From assembly GCA_017354895.1 (NCBI GenBank), contig CP071497.1:3100001-3164000 (forward strand): DNA of 64,000 nt, given 5' to 3'. The notes under the pieces were generated by a model. It made no database searches, was not told the DNA's origin, and saw only the letters and a list, made by a program, of their open reading frames with translations. Position 1 is the stretch's first letter; every line of letters starts with the position of its first letter. This DNA is from Podospora comata. Taxonomy: Eukaryota > Ascomycota > Sordariomycetes > Sordariales > Podosporaceae. Shown here piece by piece: positions 1 to 9,882 of this stretch. The translations under genes and the position numbers were made by a program.

Positions 1-215
1 GCAATTGCCTTAGGGATAGCTTCAATAAGTAAGTAGGTAAAATCGCATTTCAATTCCTCGTGCTTCAGATGCTATTTAGCAGCTTTTCCACTTCTTACAT
101 GTTTCACTTGCCCGTAACTCAGTGTATTCGGTCACAGACCAACGAGATGAATTCCTGGTACAGTCCCTTATAGAGTCCTCCAACTATCCCTAATGTTGCC
201 GACAACTTGCTGCAT

Positions 216-969
216 TTAACAGCTGTCGTTGTCATAACGCACAATCACGTTCCACTTGTCCTTGTAGAAAGCCTGACCCTTGACATACTGGGCATCCCGA
301 GAGCACTTCTGGAGGATGTACAAAGTCCCATCGGCAATATCATTCCAGCCAACCTCCTTCTCCGAGTCGTTCTGTTTCATGGTCAGCAGCAGTCCCACGA
401 TTAATCACAAGATAAACTCACGTCGTTGCACCACCAAATAGCCGACTGCCAAGAGCAGGAAACACGACCGCACTCGCCAGGGCCGGGGCCGTTCTTGGCC
501 GAGCCAGTCATACCACGGAGGTATTCGATGCCGCGGAGAATAGAAAGCTGACCAGCCTCCTTCCACTGGTCAAGCTTGCAAATGTAGGACTCGGGATCAT
601 CAAGAGCCGCAAGATCAAAGGCGCCGCTGTCAACGGTGGGGGGAGGGGGCAGGTGAGCCTGGAAAGTTTCGTTCCAGCCGGGGTAAGTGGCATCCATCTG
701 GGCGATAGCCTCCTCGATGGTGCCGGTCACTTCGACGGTAGCGCCAGTAGGGTCGTCAGCCTTGACAGGGAGCTCCCAGGTAATGGGAACGGTGGCGTAG
801 CTCGAAACATCGGGCTGGTCAGAGCGGATGGATGCGAATCCAGGGACGCCGTGGGCAACCTGGGGTGGCTGTTAGCAACCTGGGGCTTTGAATCCTGGTT
901 CAGTTATGATCAAAAACGTACACCGGCGAGAGCCAGGCCGCTGGCAATGAAAGCGGAGATGGAAAGCAT
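216..969 (-). CDS. small secreted protein, effector-like, function unknown
   Basis: Three-exon model (969-922, 859-422, 371-216) that closes to 213 residues. The first 16-residue exon, MLSISAFIASGLALAG, plus the following V-A-H is a signal peptide, so the product should be secreted. Donor GTACGT and acceptor CCCCAG flank intron 1; donor GTGAGT and acceptor AAACAG flank intron 2. The mature protein has a proline run (LPPPPT) in its middle and a Cys/Trp-rich patch, CGRVSCSWQSAIWWCND, near residue 150, followed by one more half-pair (LQKCSRD) and a final Cys at the C-terminus. I have the impression that such a CGRVSC...WCND patch recurs in small secreted fungal proteins, but no function is known to me. 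A TATA-like octamer lies about 120 bp upstream. The gene model is firm; secretion is inferred from the leader. Confidence 0.72.
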
Positions 970-1752
970 TGTGATGGGTGAAGTTCTGAGTTGGTCTTGC
1001 GGCTGTCGTTGTGAATGGGAGACTGGAAGTTGTTGTCGAGGCTGGTTGTGGAAAAAGAAGAGGTCCAAGGGAGACAGGTTGCAAAGTATATATACGTGAG
1101 AGAGTTGCTTGCACAGACCAAAGAGAGCATCTCGAGCGGCCGCTTATCTCCACCGTGTTGTTCCATGTCCTTCTGCTGCGGTTCAGACGGTCCCATCGGT
1201 TGGGATCTTGTGATACTCGTCCGATATCTCGACAGCAGGCATCCTGTTCCGTTTGCCGCTCAGGGAACAGATATACCACTTTTGTCCCTCCACTCGAGGC
1301 CACAACATTTTGATGTCTCTTTGACGGGCATCTTGATGCTCCTGATCCGCGTCCTGTGACCTCCTTCCTCAACAGTCCCAAACCCACTTGCCCCCAATAT
1401 TCAGCGCATGGTTTTCGGCTCAAGTGGCAGGAGCAATCGAAAAGATAGGTGCCTTGACATACAGTGGGGAAACAATTCCCGACCAGCCCCGCATATGGCT
1501 AAGTCGCTCCTGCCTGCTCTCACTTTGTTCTGCTAAGGGCCGCTGTGGGGGTTGCGTCACCGAGTTTCTCAACGGGAAAGCGCAGTCAAGATCCAGACCA
1601 CGGGAAGGAGTAGGTGCCAGAATCCTCAATCACGATGTAAAAAGAAGAGGAAGACTGTTTAGACCTGACGACCTGGAATTACCCCCCAAGGTTTCTATAA
1701 TCCATCTACCACTGCAGTAAAAGGAAAGTCCCCATTAGATAGCCCCAACCCT
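970..1752. other. intergenic: leader/promoter of the secreted protein and 3' flank of the reductase
   Basis: No gene is recognised here. The open frames overlap on both strands without domain character. Apart from the TATA-like box at 1087 I see no repeat or RNA gene. Confidence 0.5.
1087..1094 (-). promoter_or_regulatory. TATA-like box of the secreted-protein gene
   Basis: An 8-bp TATATATA lies about 120 bp upstream of the start codon at 969. The spacing fits a core promoter with a short leader. It is a sequence match only. Confidence 0.35.
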
Positions 1753-2784
1753 TCACAAAATCGCCTTGACGCTCTCCACAAAATCAACAACAGTCTTCTC
1801 CCAAGGAATATACCCCTCCCCCGTAACCCTCACCACCTTGCTTCCATCGTAGACCCTCTCCTTCGGATACCCATACCCCTTCTCATACCCCTGCCCCGGC
1901 TCCCCCTTCTCAATCACCCCCTCCCTTTCAGGATACCTCTCCCTCAAGATATCCGCCACCGCCTGAGCGGGAACATGATACCCACTCAACAAAAACCTCT
2001 CCCCATCCACCTTTTCCGGGTTCTCCGCCCCAAACAAAATCACCCTCGCCACATCCCTCACATCCACATACGAGGGAAACGCCCCAGGCAACCCCGACTT
2101 AGCCAGCTCAGTGCCAGAGTAAACATCACTGATCAGCTTTGTCGTCCCGTGAATCTTGTCCCTTGACTCCGGCACAACAACGGGTGGGCCAGCGACATAG
2201 ACGGGGTTGACAGCCGCGATTTTGAAGGCTGGTTTGTGCTCATCTCTAAACTTCCAGAGGGCCTTTTCAGCGGCGGTCTTACTGGCAAAGTAGAGGATAT
2301 ATCCTGGAACTTCGTTGCCCAGCTCCCGGACAAGCCTCTCTGAGGACTCATTCCAGTTTGACTCGTCGTAGTGGGCGTCGGCGGACTCGGTGTCGATGAT
2401 GGCAGCGACCGAACTCATGAGGGTGAAGGATTTGACGGTGGGTTCGGTGAGGGCTGACTCGAGGACTCTCTGAGTTCCCTCGACGGCGGCCTTGAGGACG
2501 GGTCCGGGGGCGGTGGAGGTGAGGAAGATGGGAGAGGCGAGGTGGGCGACGGTGGTGACGCCTTTGATGGCTTGGTCGAATGCTCCGGGGATGGTGATGT
2601 CGGGGACTTCGACGATCTCGAGGTTGGCAACTAGTTCGGCCGGGATGGCGGAGAGGAGGGGCTTGGTGGAGTGGAGGGAGCGGGCCGTGCCGCGGACACG
2701 GTAGCCGGCTTGGAGAAAGGTGAGGGCGGTGCGGGCGGCGATGAAGCCGTTTATGCCGGTGATGAGGGCGAGGCCTTTGGACAT
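1753..2784 (-). CDS. NAD(P)-dependent extended SDR reductase (dihydroflavonol/aldehyde-reductase type)
   Basis: Uninterrupted 343-residue frame. The start was set at the ATG at 2784 because it has a strong context (CCACCATGTC) and begins directly with the Rossmann strand; a further in-frame ATG 21 codons upstream adds only a Ser/Thr-rich stretch. Residues about 5-17 (ALITGINGFIAAR) give the TGxxGF/A cofactor loop, LMSSVAA supplies the catalytic Ser region, and YFASKTAAEKA the YxxxK pair. This is the atypical/extended SDR family of dihydroflavonol 4-reductase, cinnamoyl-CoA reductase and yeast Gre2 methylglyoxal reductase, which reduce carbonyls with NADPH in the cytosol. The exact substrate cannot be read from sequence. 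A TTAAATAT stretch about 125 bp upstream may serve as TATA element. It is a single gene, not in an evident cluster. Confidence 0.88.
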   Translation of the reverse strand: MSKGLALITGINGFIAARTALTFLQAGYRVRGTARSLHSTKPLLSAIPAELVANLEIVEVPDITIPGAFDQAIKGVTTVAHLASPIFLTSTAPGPVLKAAVEGTQRVLESALTEPTVKSFTLMSSVAAIIDTESADAHYDESNWNESSERLVRELGNEVPGYILYFASKTAAEKALWKFRDEHKPAFKIAAVNPVYVAGPPVVVPESRDKIHGTTKLISDVYSGTELAKSGLPGAFPSYVDVRDVARVILFGAENPEKVDGERFLLSGYHVPAQAVADILRERYPEREGVIEKGEPGQGYEKGYGYPKERVYDGSKVVRVTGEGYIPWEKTVVDFVESVKAIL

Positions 2785-3538
2785 GGTGGTCTTGTTGGCG
2801 GGAATAGATGGAGAGCTGGTTGATGATGACGATGTGGGCAGGATCATGGATATGAGCCTTGTTGTGCCTCAAGATAAATTGACTCTGAAAGTAGAAGATT
2901 CTCAATATTTAAGTCGCGGTCTCTGGTCTGAAAGATCCACAGTCCGCTTTGACCAGGCGAGAAAATTAGTTTGTTGGGGCACGATGCCATTAATACCTAA
3001 GGTGGTCCCGATTAAAGGATTCTAGTGTCCAAAGGAAGTTCCAAATCGTCAAGCATTTCAAAGCAATGTCCTTGACAAATCTCATGGTTCGGCAGTCGAA
3101 TGCACCTCCCTTCCGAATGAATCCCGACTGAGAGTTCATCGTGCCAAGTAGCCCTGAGGTGGTGAGGCTCGTTCCGGGATATGCAGGTCGGGATTCGCTG
3201 CCCGTCGGTGTTGGGTACAGTGATTAGTGAACAAAGAACGGGAGGAGCTGTTGAGTAATCCTGCAGCTCTTAATAAGCAACCGCATTCTCCGCCATTATG
3301 CCTCGGATGATAGTGGGGCTCTTGGTACCTTATCACCATTGGATTGTAGAATGCCTTGATTTATTATGGTAGATGAGGATGTACTTAGAATTTGTCTACC
3401 TTAGTCTGCGAGAACTGCAAAGTGATGACTCGTCTTCATACATTAACCACTTCGCCGCCGAAATTCAAAGCTAACCAATTGGCTCTGACATCACATACAC
3501 CATTTCTGCCCACCAGGTTTCCAAAGCCAAGTTGAAAT
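2785..3538. other. intergenic between reductase promoter and GH5 pseudogene
   Basis: AT-rich upstream sequence of the reductase, then featureless sequence. No supported gene, repeat or RNA is seen. Confidence 0.45.
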
Positions 3539-4797
3539 TCACCCATCATCCGCCGCCCAACCCCATATATCCCTCAACCAAGGTTTCCAAAACCCCTCCA
3601 CGCTCTCTTCAAACCTCCACCCATCCCACGTCCTATTCAACAGCCCCTAGGTTTCCTATCCTGCTGCCTCCCCTCCCGGATCCAATACCTCCCCGCCAAG
3701 CTCCACATCGCCCAGCTGACCCCATACCTCTTTGTAAAACTCCTTCAAATAACCCAACAGCACGTCGCTCATCAACCCCCCATCCTGCCTTCTCCCAAAC
3801 TCACTCAAAATAACAGGCGTCAACCTCTGCGCCGGCGCGCACCGCTCCTCCTCCACGCCCGCCGTCATCAAACTCCTTTTACTTGTCAGCGCAGACAAAT
3901 CCTGCCCGTACTGCATTCCTCCCCAAGAATCAACAAATCCTCATTCGCAGCGTGAATTACCCCAGCAGCAGCAGCAGTCATTTTCCCCACGAAATTAACC
4001 CAGTTGTAACCTGAACCCCCCCTAGCCATCCCCCACGACTCCCGCAGTTCATTCCGCAAAGACACGATAACGATATTAGTGTAATCCCCCGCCCATCAGG
4101 CTACGTAACCCAGCCCTCGCATCCAGTTCTCAATATCAAAGTGCTCGTCCCCAAACCAGGCATTCCCGTCGGTCTGGGAGCAGCACCACCCCGCCTTGGA
4201 GACGTGCGCGTCGGGGTGGATGTACAGATTCTTTCGGGCGGCGACGCGGACAATGTCAGACCAGATCTTGAACAGTGTCGTGTTACGCGTCCAGATGGGA
4301 TTATGGAGGAGAATCTGGGAGGTGATGAGGGCGCCGTTGTCTGGGCCGAGGGCAGAGATGAGAGTTTGGGGGAAGGGGGTGTCGGTTTGGTTGTTGAGGT
4401 AGAAGAGGTCGATCATTTCGATTGCGTAGGGCCTGTGACACCGTGACACAATCAGTGATGGGAAGAATGCCGATGGGTCGGGGGAGAGGAGGGGGGGAAA
4501 ACAACATTCGAATAAAGTTGAAGCCTGCGGAGGCGATGCGTTCGAGGATGGAATCGGCAGAGGCGTGTTCCAGGCCTTCGGGGATCATGGTCTCTCGGCT
4601 GGGGGCCAGTTGACGCCCGCCCATGTGATTACTTCGCCTCCGAGAGTTGACGATATCGCGACCTCGGGTGGAAAGGGGCCGCAGGGCCAGGTGGAGGAGA
4701 TGTTTTGCTGACGAGGGAGGATCGTGTCGAGAGGATTGTCGCTCGCGGTAACGGTTATTGCGGCGAAGGCCAGGATCCAGAATAGAAGGTACGCCAT
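3539..4797 (-). pseudogene. decayed glycoside hydrolase family 5 (cellulase-like) gene
   Basis: The pieces read in order as a secreted GH5 enzyme but cannot be joined into one frame. A signal peptide begins at the ATG at 4797 (MAYLLFWILAFAAITVTA). It is followed by TWAGVNWPP, then a one-base frame change near 4600 into ETMIPEGLEHASAD and AGFNFIRM. A GT-AG intron (GTTGTT...TCACAG, near 4440-4515) leads to PYAIEMIDLFYLNN. After GYVA an in-frame TGA (4096-4098) precedes NIVIVSLRNELRESW, which carries the catalytic Asn-Glu. Another frame change near 3915 leads to MQYGQDLSALTS, and soon after to VILSEFG, the nucleophile region. The usual His-x-Tyr segment between them is missing. TAG codons at 3656-3658 and 3647-3649 precede a still readable tail, GLLNRTWDGWRFEES. 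Such enzymes cleave beta-glucans. With at least two frame breaks, three stops and a missing segment this copy is dead. Confidence 0.85.
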
Positions 4798-5702
4798 GGT
4801 GTAGAATAAATGCATTGCTATGCCTGTCGGCATAGGATGAGTAGTCCCTGGTCAAAAATTGGAGGTCAAGTCAGGTTAACATTCCCGTCAATACCAATGC
4901 CTCCCCTCGACCGCTCCTTGGCTGTCTGTAACCCCCTTCTTTCTTGTAATAATGTTGGGCAACCTATCCTGCATCTTGCCAGTAGAACTAACTCCTGTAT
5001 AGTAATGTTAGTCTCGGCATGAGTTGTTGTGCAAAGTTGCAATTTGTGGGGATGAATAGAATTACCCGAGTGGTCATCCTTTGCATCCATGTTCGGCATT
5101 GGTGTCGCTCCCAGCCTGGGATACATAGGAGTCTGTCGCTGGCTACTCCGTCCTTCAAGGACGTACGTCTATGTACTGCCGTTACTTGGTCTGACGTTGC
5201 AGTAGCCTATGGGCAAGGTGGAACTACTGTAAGCACTACATACCCGACAACCGTGTTGGGGGCTCCGTTGAGATTCATCGACAGAACCGATGTTATGCGG
5301 TCCAATATAATGAACATTCATCCAGTAACCTCAACAACAGTCTCCCGCTCAGCTATTCAACACCATGTCAGCCATCCCGGACCGAAAAGCTCATAGATCT
5401 ACTCGGCACCAGTTCCGAGATCCGAATGCGAGGTCGCATTTGGATGATCCACCTGGATGACCTTGCCAAGTCCAACGGCTCCAAACCAACCAACACCCTG
5501 AATGTTGCAATTTCCAATGCAAAGGTCCATTAAAAAAGAACCTACAAAAACAGTTGCCACCCCCATCGCGTATCACAGCCTCCACGTTCCCTTTCCACAA
5601 GCAGGCAGCCATCGTGCATTTCACTCTTTTACTTCCCACATCTGCACTTTGCCTCTCACGATCCAAAATACCGTGGCCCAACGCCAAAAAAAACATCACA
5701 AA
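4798..5702. other. intergenic: promoter side of two diverging units
   Basis: Upstream region of the GH5 pseudogene (minus) and of the secreted protein at 5703 (plus). The last 150 bases are C/A-rich, as is common in fungal leaders. No other feature is supported. Confidence 0.45.
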
Positions 5703-6470
5703 ATGTTCACCTACACGCTCGTCTCAGCCCTCATCGGCGGCGCATCCCTAGCCCTCGCCTCCCCAGCTCCCGTCATAACCCCAGCACCAATCTACGAGCG
5801 CCAGAGCGAAAGCGCTCTCGAACTTAAGTGTCAGGCCCATTACGAGTCCATGATAGCAAGAGCCCCCGATCTCCCACTTGAACACCCAATCATCCAATGG
5901 ATGAACCAGCCCGAGAACCTCAAGCTATTCACCGACTACACCGACATCAAAGCAATGTGCGCCGCCAGATGGGGCAAAAGCACTCTGGAACCGCCCTCTT
6001 CTCTCGCGTCCCAGTGGTCCAGCTTCATGTCCGAGGCTCAAATGTTTGCCATCTCCATGAAGGCCCCTGCGCACGAACTGTCCGCCATGGGCTGCCCTTC
6101 CGTCATCGCCGCCGCTGGAGGACTGCTGGCCATCACTGAGGAGGTCTCGTGCAGCAGAGCGTACAAGGCCTACATGGATGCCGTGCCGTACCTTACCGCT
6201 ACTGATGGTGACGATTTCGCTACCACCGGCCCGACTCGGACAAACGTTCTTGCGCCTTCAACCACGGCGCCCGGGTCAAGTGAGGAGACAGATGTCAGCG
6301 GGAATGACAGCGAGGATGAGGGCGCTGATGGGAACGGAAATGGTGGTAGTGAGGAGGGGAGCACCGAGACGACCAGCATATCCACCGCTGGTGGCCCAAG
6401 GGAGACTGGACATGTGGCTGTTGCTGCCGCCGCCGCTCTCGCCGTTGTCGGTGCCATGGCTGCGCTGTAA
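5703..6470 (+). CDS. secreted, probably GPI-anchored protein, tandem paralogue 1
   Basis: Single exon, 255 residues, start at the ATG at 5703 (the frame is open upstream but only with a different, uncharged leader). Residues 1-20 (MFTYTLVSALIGGASLALAS) are a signal peptide. A pro-stretch ends with a Kex2-like E-R-Q. The body carries four cysteines (LKCQA, KAMCAA, MGCPS, VSCSR) and the motif PPSSLASQWSSF. From about residue 185 a Ser/Thr/Gly/Glu-rich linker follows, and the last about 22 residues (GHVAVAAAAALAVVGAMAAL) are hydrophobic with no charge after them, as in GPI-anchor signals. The gene at 7050 has the same layout and shared blocks, so they are a tandem duplication. Its likely place is the cell wall or membrane surface; the function is unknown. 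Confidence 0.8.
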   Translation: MFTYTLVSALIGGASLALASPAPVITPAPIYERQSESALELKCQAHYESMIARAPDLPLEHPIIQWMNQPENLKLFTDYTDIKAMCAARWGKSTLEPPSSLASQWSSFMSEAQMFAISMKAPAHELSAMGCPSVIAAAGGLLAITEEVSCSRAYKAYMDAVPYLTATDGDDFATTGPTRTNVLAPSTTAPGSSEETDVSGNDSEDEGADGNGNGGSEEGSTETTSISTAGGPRETGHVAVAAAAALAVVGAMAAL

Positions 6471-7049
6471 AGAGGATTGGTGATAACACCGGGTAGCTAA
6501 ATGATAATGTGTATCAAGTTCAATGTCAGCATTCCAAGCCGCAAACCAAACCTGTTGCAGACCTATGATCGGGATCGACTCCCGACTGCGAGTGCCCCCG
6601 ACCTACCAGAATCATCGCCAAGCCTGAACCGATAACACCTTCCCAATGCTTCTTAAGCCCGAGTGTGCACCGCCACCATCGATGACATCGTTAGTGAGCT
6701 CCCCTCTCACATATCTAACATCCACATCTGACGCAAGCTCTCTCCAAGCTTTGTGAGGCTTCAACGAGCCCACCCAAGACGAACTGCGTACACGGGCAGA
6801 AAGAACTCCCTTAGCACACGTGATACCTTAACAGTTTGCTGTGGCTGGCCGCGAACCACGAAGTTTGTGGAGGCTCATTAGTGGATTCCAACCTCAAGGT
6901 AGGTGTTATTGGCTTTTCCCACAGATCAATTCCCCGAGTATAAGAACGTCTAATTCGTTGTATTCCTTTTTCCCATTTCCTTTCTTCTGCATCAGCAAAG
7001 CTCAAACACACCTGGATCACACCAAAGACACCCCAAAACAACAGAAAAC
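6471..7049. other. intergenic between the tandem secreted paralogues
   Basis: Holds the 3' flank of paralogue 1 and the promoter of paralogue 2. A GTATAAG box at about 6938-6944 lies some 105 bp before the start of paralogue 2, in a TATA position. The leader is CT- then CA-rich. Confidence 0.45.
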
Positions 7050-7781
7050 ATGCTCGCCTACACGCTCGTCTCCGCCCTCGCCGGCGCATCCTTCGTCCTC
7101 GCCAACCCGGCCCCGGCCCTGGCCCAAGCCCCAGCCATCACCGCGGCACCCATCTTCAACCGCCGCCAGAGCGAGAGCGCTCTCAAGTTGGAATGCCACG
7201 CTCAGCTTGCCTCCATACAGGCGCGAAAGCCAGAGCCCAGCGATAAACTTGAGGACTGGATGGCTACCACAAACGAAGCCAAAAACGGCAACAGCTTGGG
7301 CGACGTGCTCAACATCTGCTACGCCATTTATGGCAAAGAGATGCCGGATCCCCCTTCGTCTCTTCAGTCCGAGTGGTCCACCTATCGCTCGGCCCAGGCA
7401 AGTTACGCCAGTTCCATCGGGCCTGCTGTGTCCAGCCTCAAGGCCAAATGCCCCAAAGACATGGCTTTTGACTTCTTGTTCGTTGCTATGAGCGACATGG
7501 ACTCGTGCCACACGGCATTTGCTGCCATGTCGCTCCCCGATTCCGAGCTCCTCATCACCTCCCCAAGCCCATCTCGCACCGTCATTGTCGCGCCCACCAC
7601 CACCATCGGCCCAAGCGAGGAGGCAGGTGCCGGCGGGAAGGATACCGAGACGAAGGAGGGAAGCGCCCAGTCTACCGACACGTCCACTGCTGCTGGTGCC
7701 AGAGAGACAGGATACGTCGCTGTCGCTGTCGCTGCCGCTGCCGCCGTTGCCGCTATTGCCGGTGGCATGGTTGTGGTATAA
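7050..7781 (+). CDS. secreted, probably GPI-anchored protein, tandem paralogue 2
   Basis: Single exon of 243 residues. The signal peptide (MLAYTLVSALAGASFVLA) is almost the same as in the neighbour upstream. It is followed by a Pro/Ala pro-region ending in RRQ (a Kex2-type site) and QSESALKLECHAQ. Four cysteines match those of paralogue 1 (LECHA, NICYA, AKCPK, DSCHT), and the PPSSLQSEWSTY block matches too. A Ser/Thr linker and a hydrophobic C-terminus (YVAVAVAAAAAVAAIAGG) predict a GPI anchor. The two copies have diverged strongly in between, including the W-M and N-rich segment, so the duplication is not recent. The role is unknown; a wall or adhesion role is inference from layout only. Confidence 0.8.
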   Translation: MLAYTLVSALAGASFVLANPAPALAQAPAITAAPIFNRRQSESALKLECHAQLASIQARKPEPSDKLEDWMATTNEAKNGNSLGDVLNICYAIYGKEMPDPPSSLQSEWSTYRSAQASYASSIGPAVSSLKAKCPKDMAFDFLFVAMSDMDSCHTAFAAMSLPDSELLITSPSPSRTVIVAPTTTIGPSEEAGAGGKDTETKEGSAQSTDTSTAAGARETGYVAVAVAAAAAVAAIAGGMVVV

Positions 7782-8054
7782 AAAAGGGGATTGAACTTGG
7801 GTGGTGGATGACGTTGAAGACAGCCATTAACCAAATAAATGCTACAAAATAATGTATGACCGCGACCCGATGGTGATGCCGCCTTTCAACTGCCGAGCAA
7901 GATGAATGTTCGAAACTCGAATTTCCAAGTCAGGCTTACAAAAATTCAAGCTGGGTGGGCAATAAGCCAAGTCAAGTCAAACTTGGGGTCTGACTTGGCT
8001 TGACTTGGTCCGGCTTGCCGTTTTTTTTCCCTACAACTATACCAAGAGAATATA

Positions 8055-9571
8055 CGGTAGCGTGTGACTTGCCCCACAAAACAACAGGCCAATATGTCAG
8101 CGATCAGCAGCCACATACGCAATATCGAAAACCACCGAATCCGAAGTCACTTTGCTACCAATTTCTATGGCAGGGGTACCTCTTAATTCTCAAGGCAATG
8201 CGAACCCTCTCGCGCAACACCACGGCCATCGACCACACCCACTACCACCACGATGGAAATTAACGCTCTTATCAACCACAACGATATTCACACGTTACCC
8301 ACAGCCGAGCGCTTCTACCGACTTCAATTGACAAGGCAACAACGGCCACACTGGCACCTGAACGCTCACAGGGCCCCAGAGCTCCCGCGTGAGCAAAATG
8401 TAGCCATATGTATCCCTAACCCTCTTCAATTTTCACTGACTAACTGACTGGCCACAGATTCGAATACGTGCCTTGCGCGAAGACGCCCATATGTCCTACG
8501 CGTCTATACGCGAGGCCACTGGCACCTCGGATAAACAGATCCAATATGCTCTCACTACACCGTTGACCCCGCGAACCAACCGTCGTAGCCGGAAGCCCTC
8601 GCGGTTTACCGACGAAGAGAAGGACCGTCTTACTCGCCCTCTCAATGACGACCCTATCGCTCGCAAGCTTAGTTGGCTAGATTTAAAGCTGTATTTGGAA
8701 GGATCTGAACACTGGAAGGATATGGCCTTCACCACAGCCATGAGAGCAGCCGGCTTTAGTCGTCAAGTCCCACCGCGGAGGATCAAGCTCACCGCCCAAC
8801 ACCGGGCCAAACGACTGGCCTTTGTCCGTGAGCAATTGGCACTTCGGCCTCGCCCGGAAGACTGGGAGCACGTGGCCTTTAGTGACGATGCCTGGGCTAC
8901 TAATGACCCGATGTAAAAAAAAGTGGTTTACTTTACACGATTTGAAGATATCAAGGCCTGGGCTACTATACGGCAAAAGCCTTACGGTTGAATGTTTTGG
9001 GGTATAATATGTGGGTGTGAAAAGGCTGCCTCTTTTGTGTGGGAAAAGGAATATGGTGGGATTAATAGCCAGAAGTATTAGAGGTATATTTTCCCTATGA
9101 TCGGTTTTATTTTGGAGAAAAAGGTATAGGATACTTCTGTGGATTTTTAACAGGATGATGCCTCTCCTGACTTTTGTACGGCAACCAGAGCTTACATCAG
9201 AAGGCTAGGTATTGAACTATGACTTGGCCGGCAAAAAGCCCTGATTTAAACCCTATTGAAAATGTGTGGTTTTGGAGCAAAGATTGGATCGAAATGCGGT
9301 ATAATATCTAAAGCCTTAGCCCCAGGGCCTTAGGTAGGGCAATTCTAGAAACCTGGGAGGCAGTGCCTTCTAAATGGATTCGCTCACTTGTTTACAGTAT
9401 GCCCCGGAGGCTTCAAAGGATGATTGAGGCAAATGGGGCACTCATTCGCTGTTAGTATAGGTACTTAAAATTGTATGGGAAATTCGCCTGTTTGGTAGTA
9501 CTGAGACTTTGAAAGAATAGATCAAATGTCTGTGTTATTTTCCCTGTCAGGTTAGTAAGTACCACGCTACC
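8055..9571 (+). mobile_element. Tc1/mariner-type DNA transposon, decayed, nested
   Basis: Inverted ends: CGGTAGCGTGTGACTT at 8055 and, read on the minus strand from 9571, GGTAGCGTGGTACTTA. The left end is preceded by TA; the right flank has decayed to an A/T run. Between the ends lies a transposase reading frame, intact in its first half and broken in its second. It interrupts the shorter hAT-like element. Confidence 0.65.
8253..9455 (+). pseudogene. Tc1/mariner (DDE_3) transposase pseudogene
   Basis: The ATG at 8253 opens a first exon ending PELPREQN; an intron (GTAGCC...CCACAG, about 8400-8457) leads to IRIRALREDAHMSYASI, a helix-turn-helix start. The frame is open to AFSDDAWATNDPM (stop near 8916), covering the DNA-binding domain and first catalytic Asp (VAFSDDAW). 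Beyond that the reading frame is broken by several stops and shifts, but SWPAKSPDLNPIENVW-like remnants at about 9220-9275 and a tail ETWEAVPSKWIRSL...MPRRLQRMIEANG up to the stop at 9455 are clear DDE_3 signatures. The 3' half is much more A/T-rich than the 5' half. This fits RIP or ageing but is not proof. Not functional. Confidence 0.8.
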
Positions 9572-9882
9572 ATTTAAAAGCTTGGGACAGGTGTAGAAGC
9601 CACAACTTGGCTTACTTGTAAGCCGAACTTGATAAGCCGCTAAACCCCCGCCAAAGCCCGGAAGGGTGTTTTTCCAACCAGTCTTCCGGCCCGGTCAGGG
9701 ACTCCCGGTCTTCCGGGACACCCTCCCGGCCAGAATCCCGGCCTTGGTAACTTGGTCAAGCCCTCAAGCCAAGCCGGTGGAGGGCTTGACTTGGCTTGGT
9801 CAAAAATAGGCCTTACTTGACTTACTTATTTGACTTGGCTTGCATGTCAAGTAAGTAATTACTTGGCTCATTGCCCACCCTG

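Larger units (their letters stand above)
7951..9882. mobile_element. short hAT-like element (non-autonomous) carrying a nested Tc1/mariner copy
   Basis: The outer ends are inverted repeats of about 22 bp with two mismatches. The left end (7951-7972) begins CTGGGTGGGCAATAAGCC; the right end, read on the minus strand (9882-9861), begins CAGGGTGGGCAATGAGCC. The flanks 7943-7950 (AATTCAAG) and 9883-9890 (TATTCAAG) agree at 7 of 8 bases, the target duplication length typical of hAT elements. Both subterminal regions are packed with GACTTGGCTTGACTTGG-like motifs in both orientations. Without the inserted 8055-9571 segment only about 415 bp remain, with no transposase of its own. Assignment to hAT rests on ends, duplication length and subterminal motifs. 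Confidence 0.6.

Noticed and set aside
2348-2905. 185-codon Arg/His/Pro-rich frame on the minus strand
   Set aside because: Overlaps the SDR reductase in another phase; composition is typical of a shadow frame in G/C-rich coding sequence.
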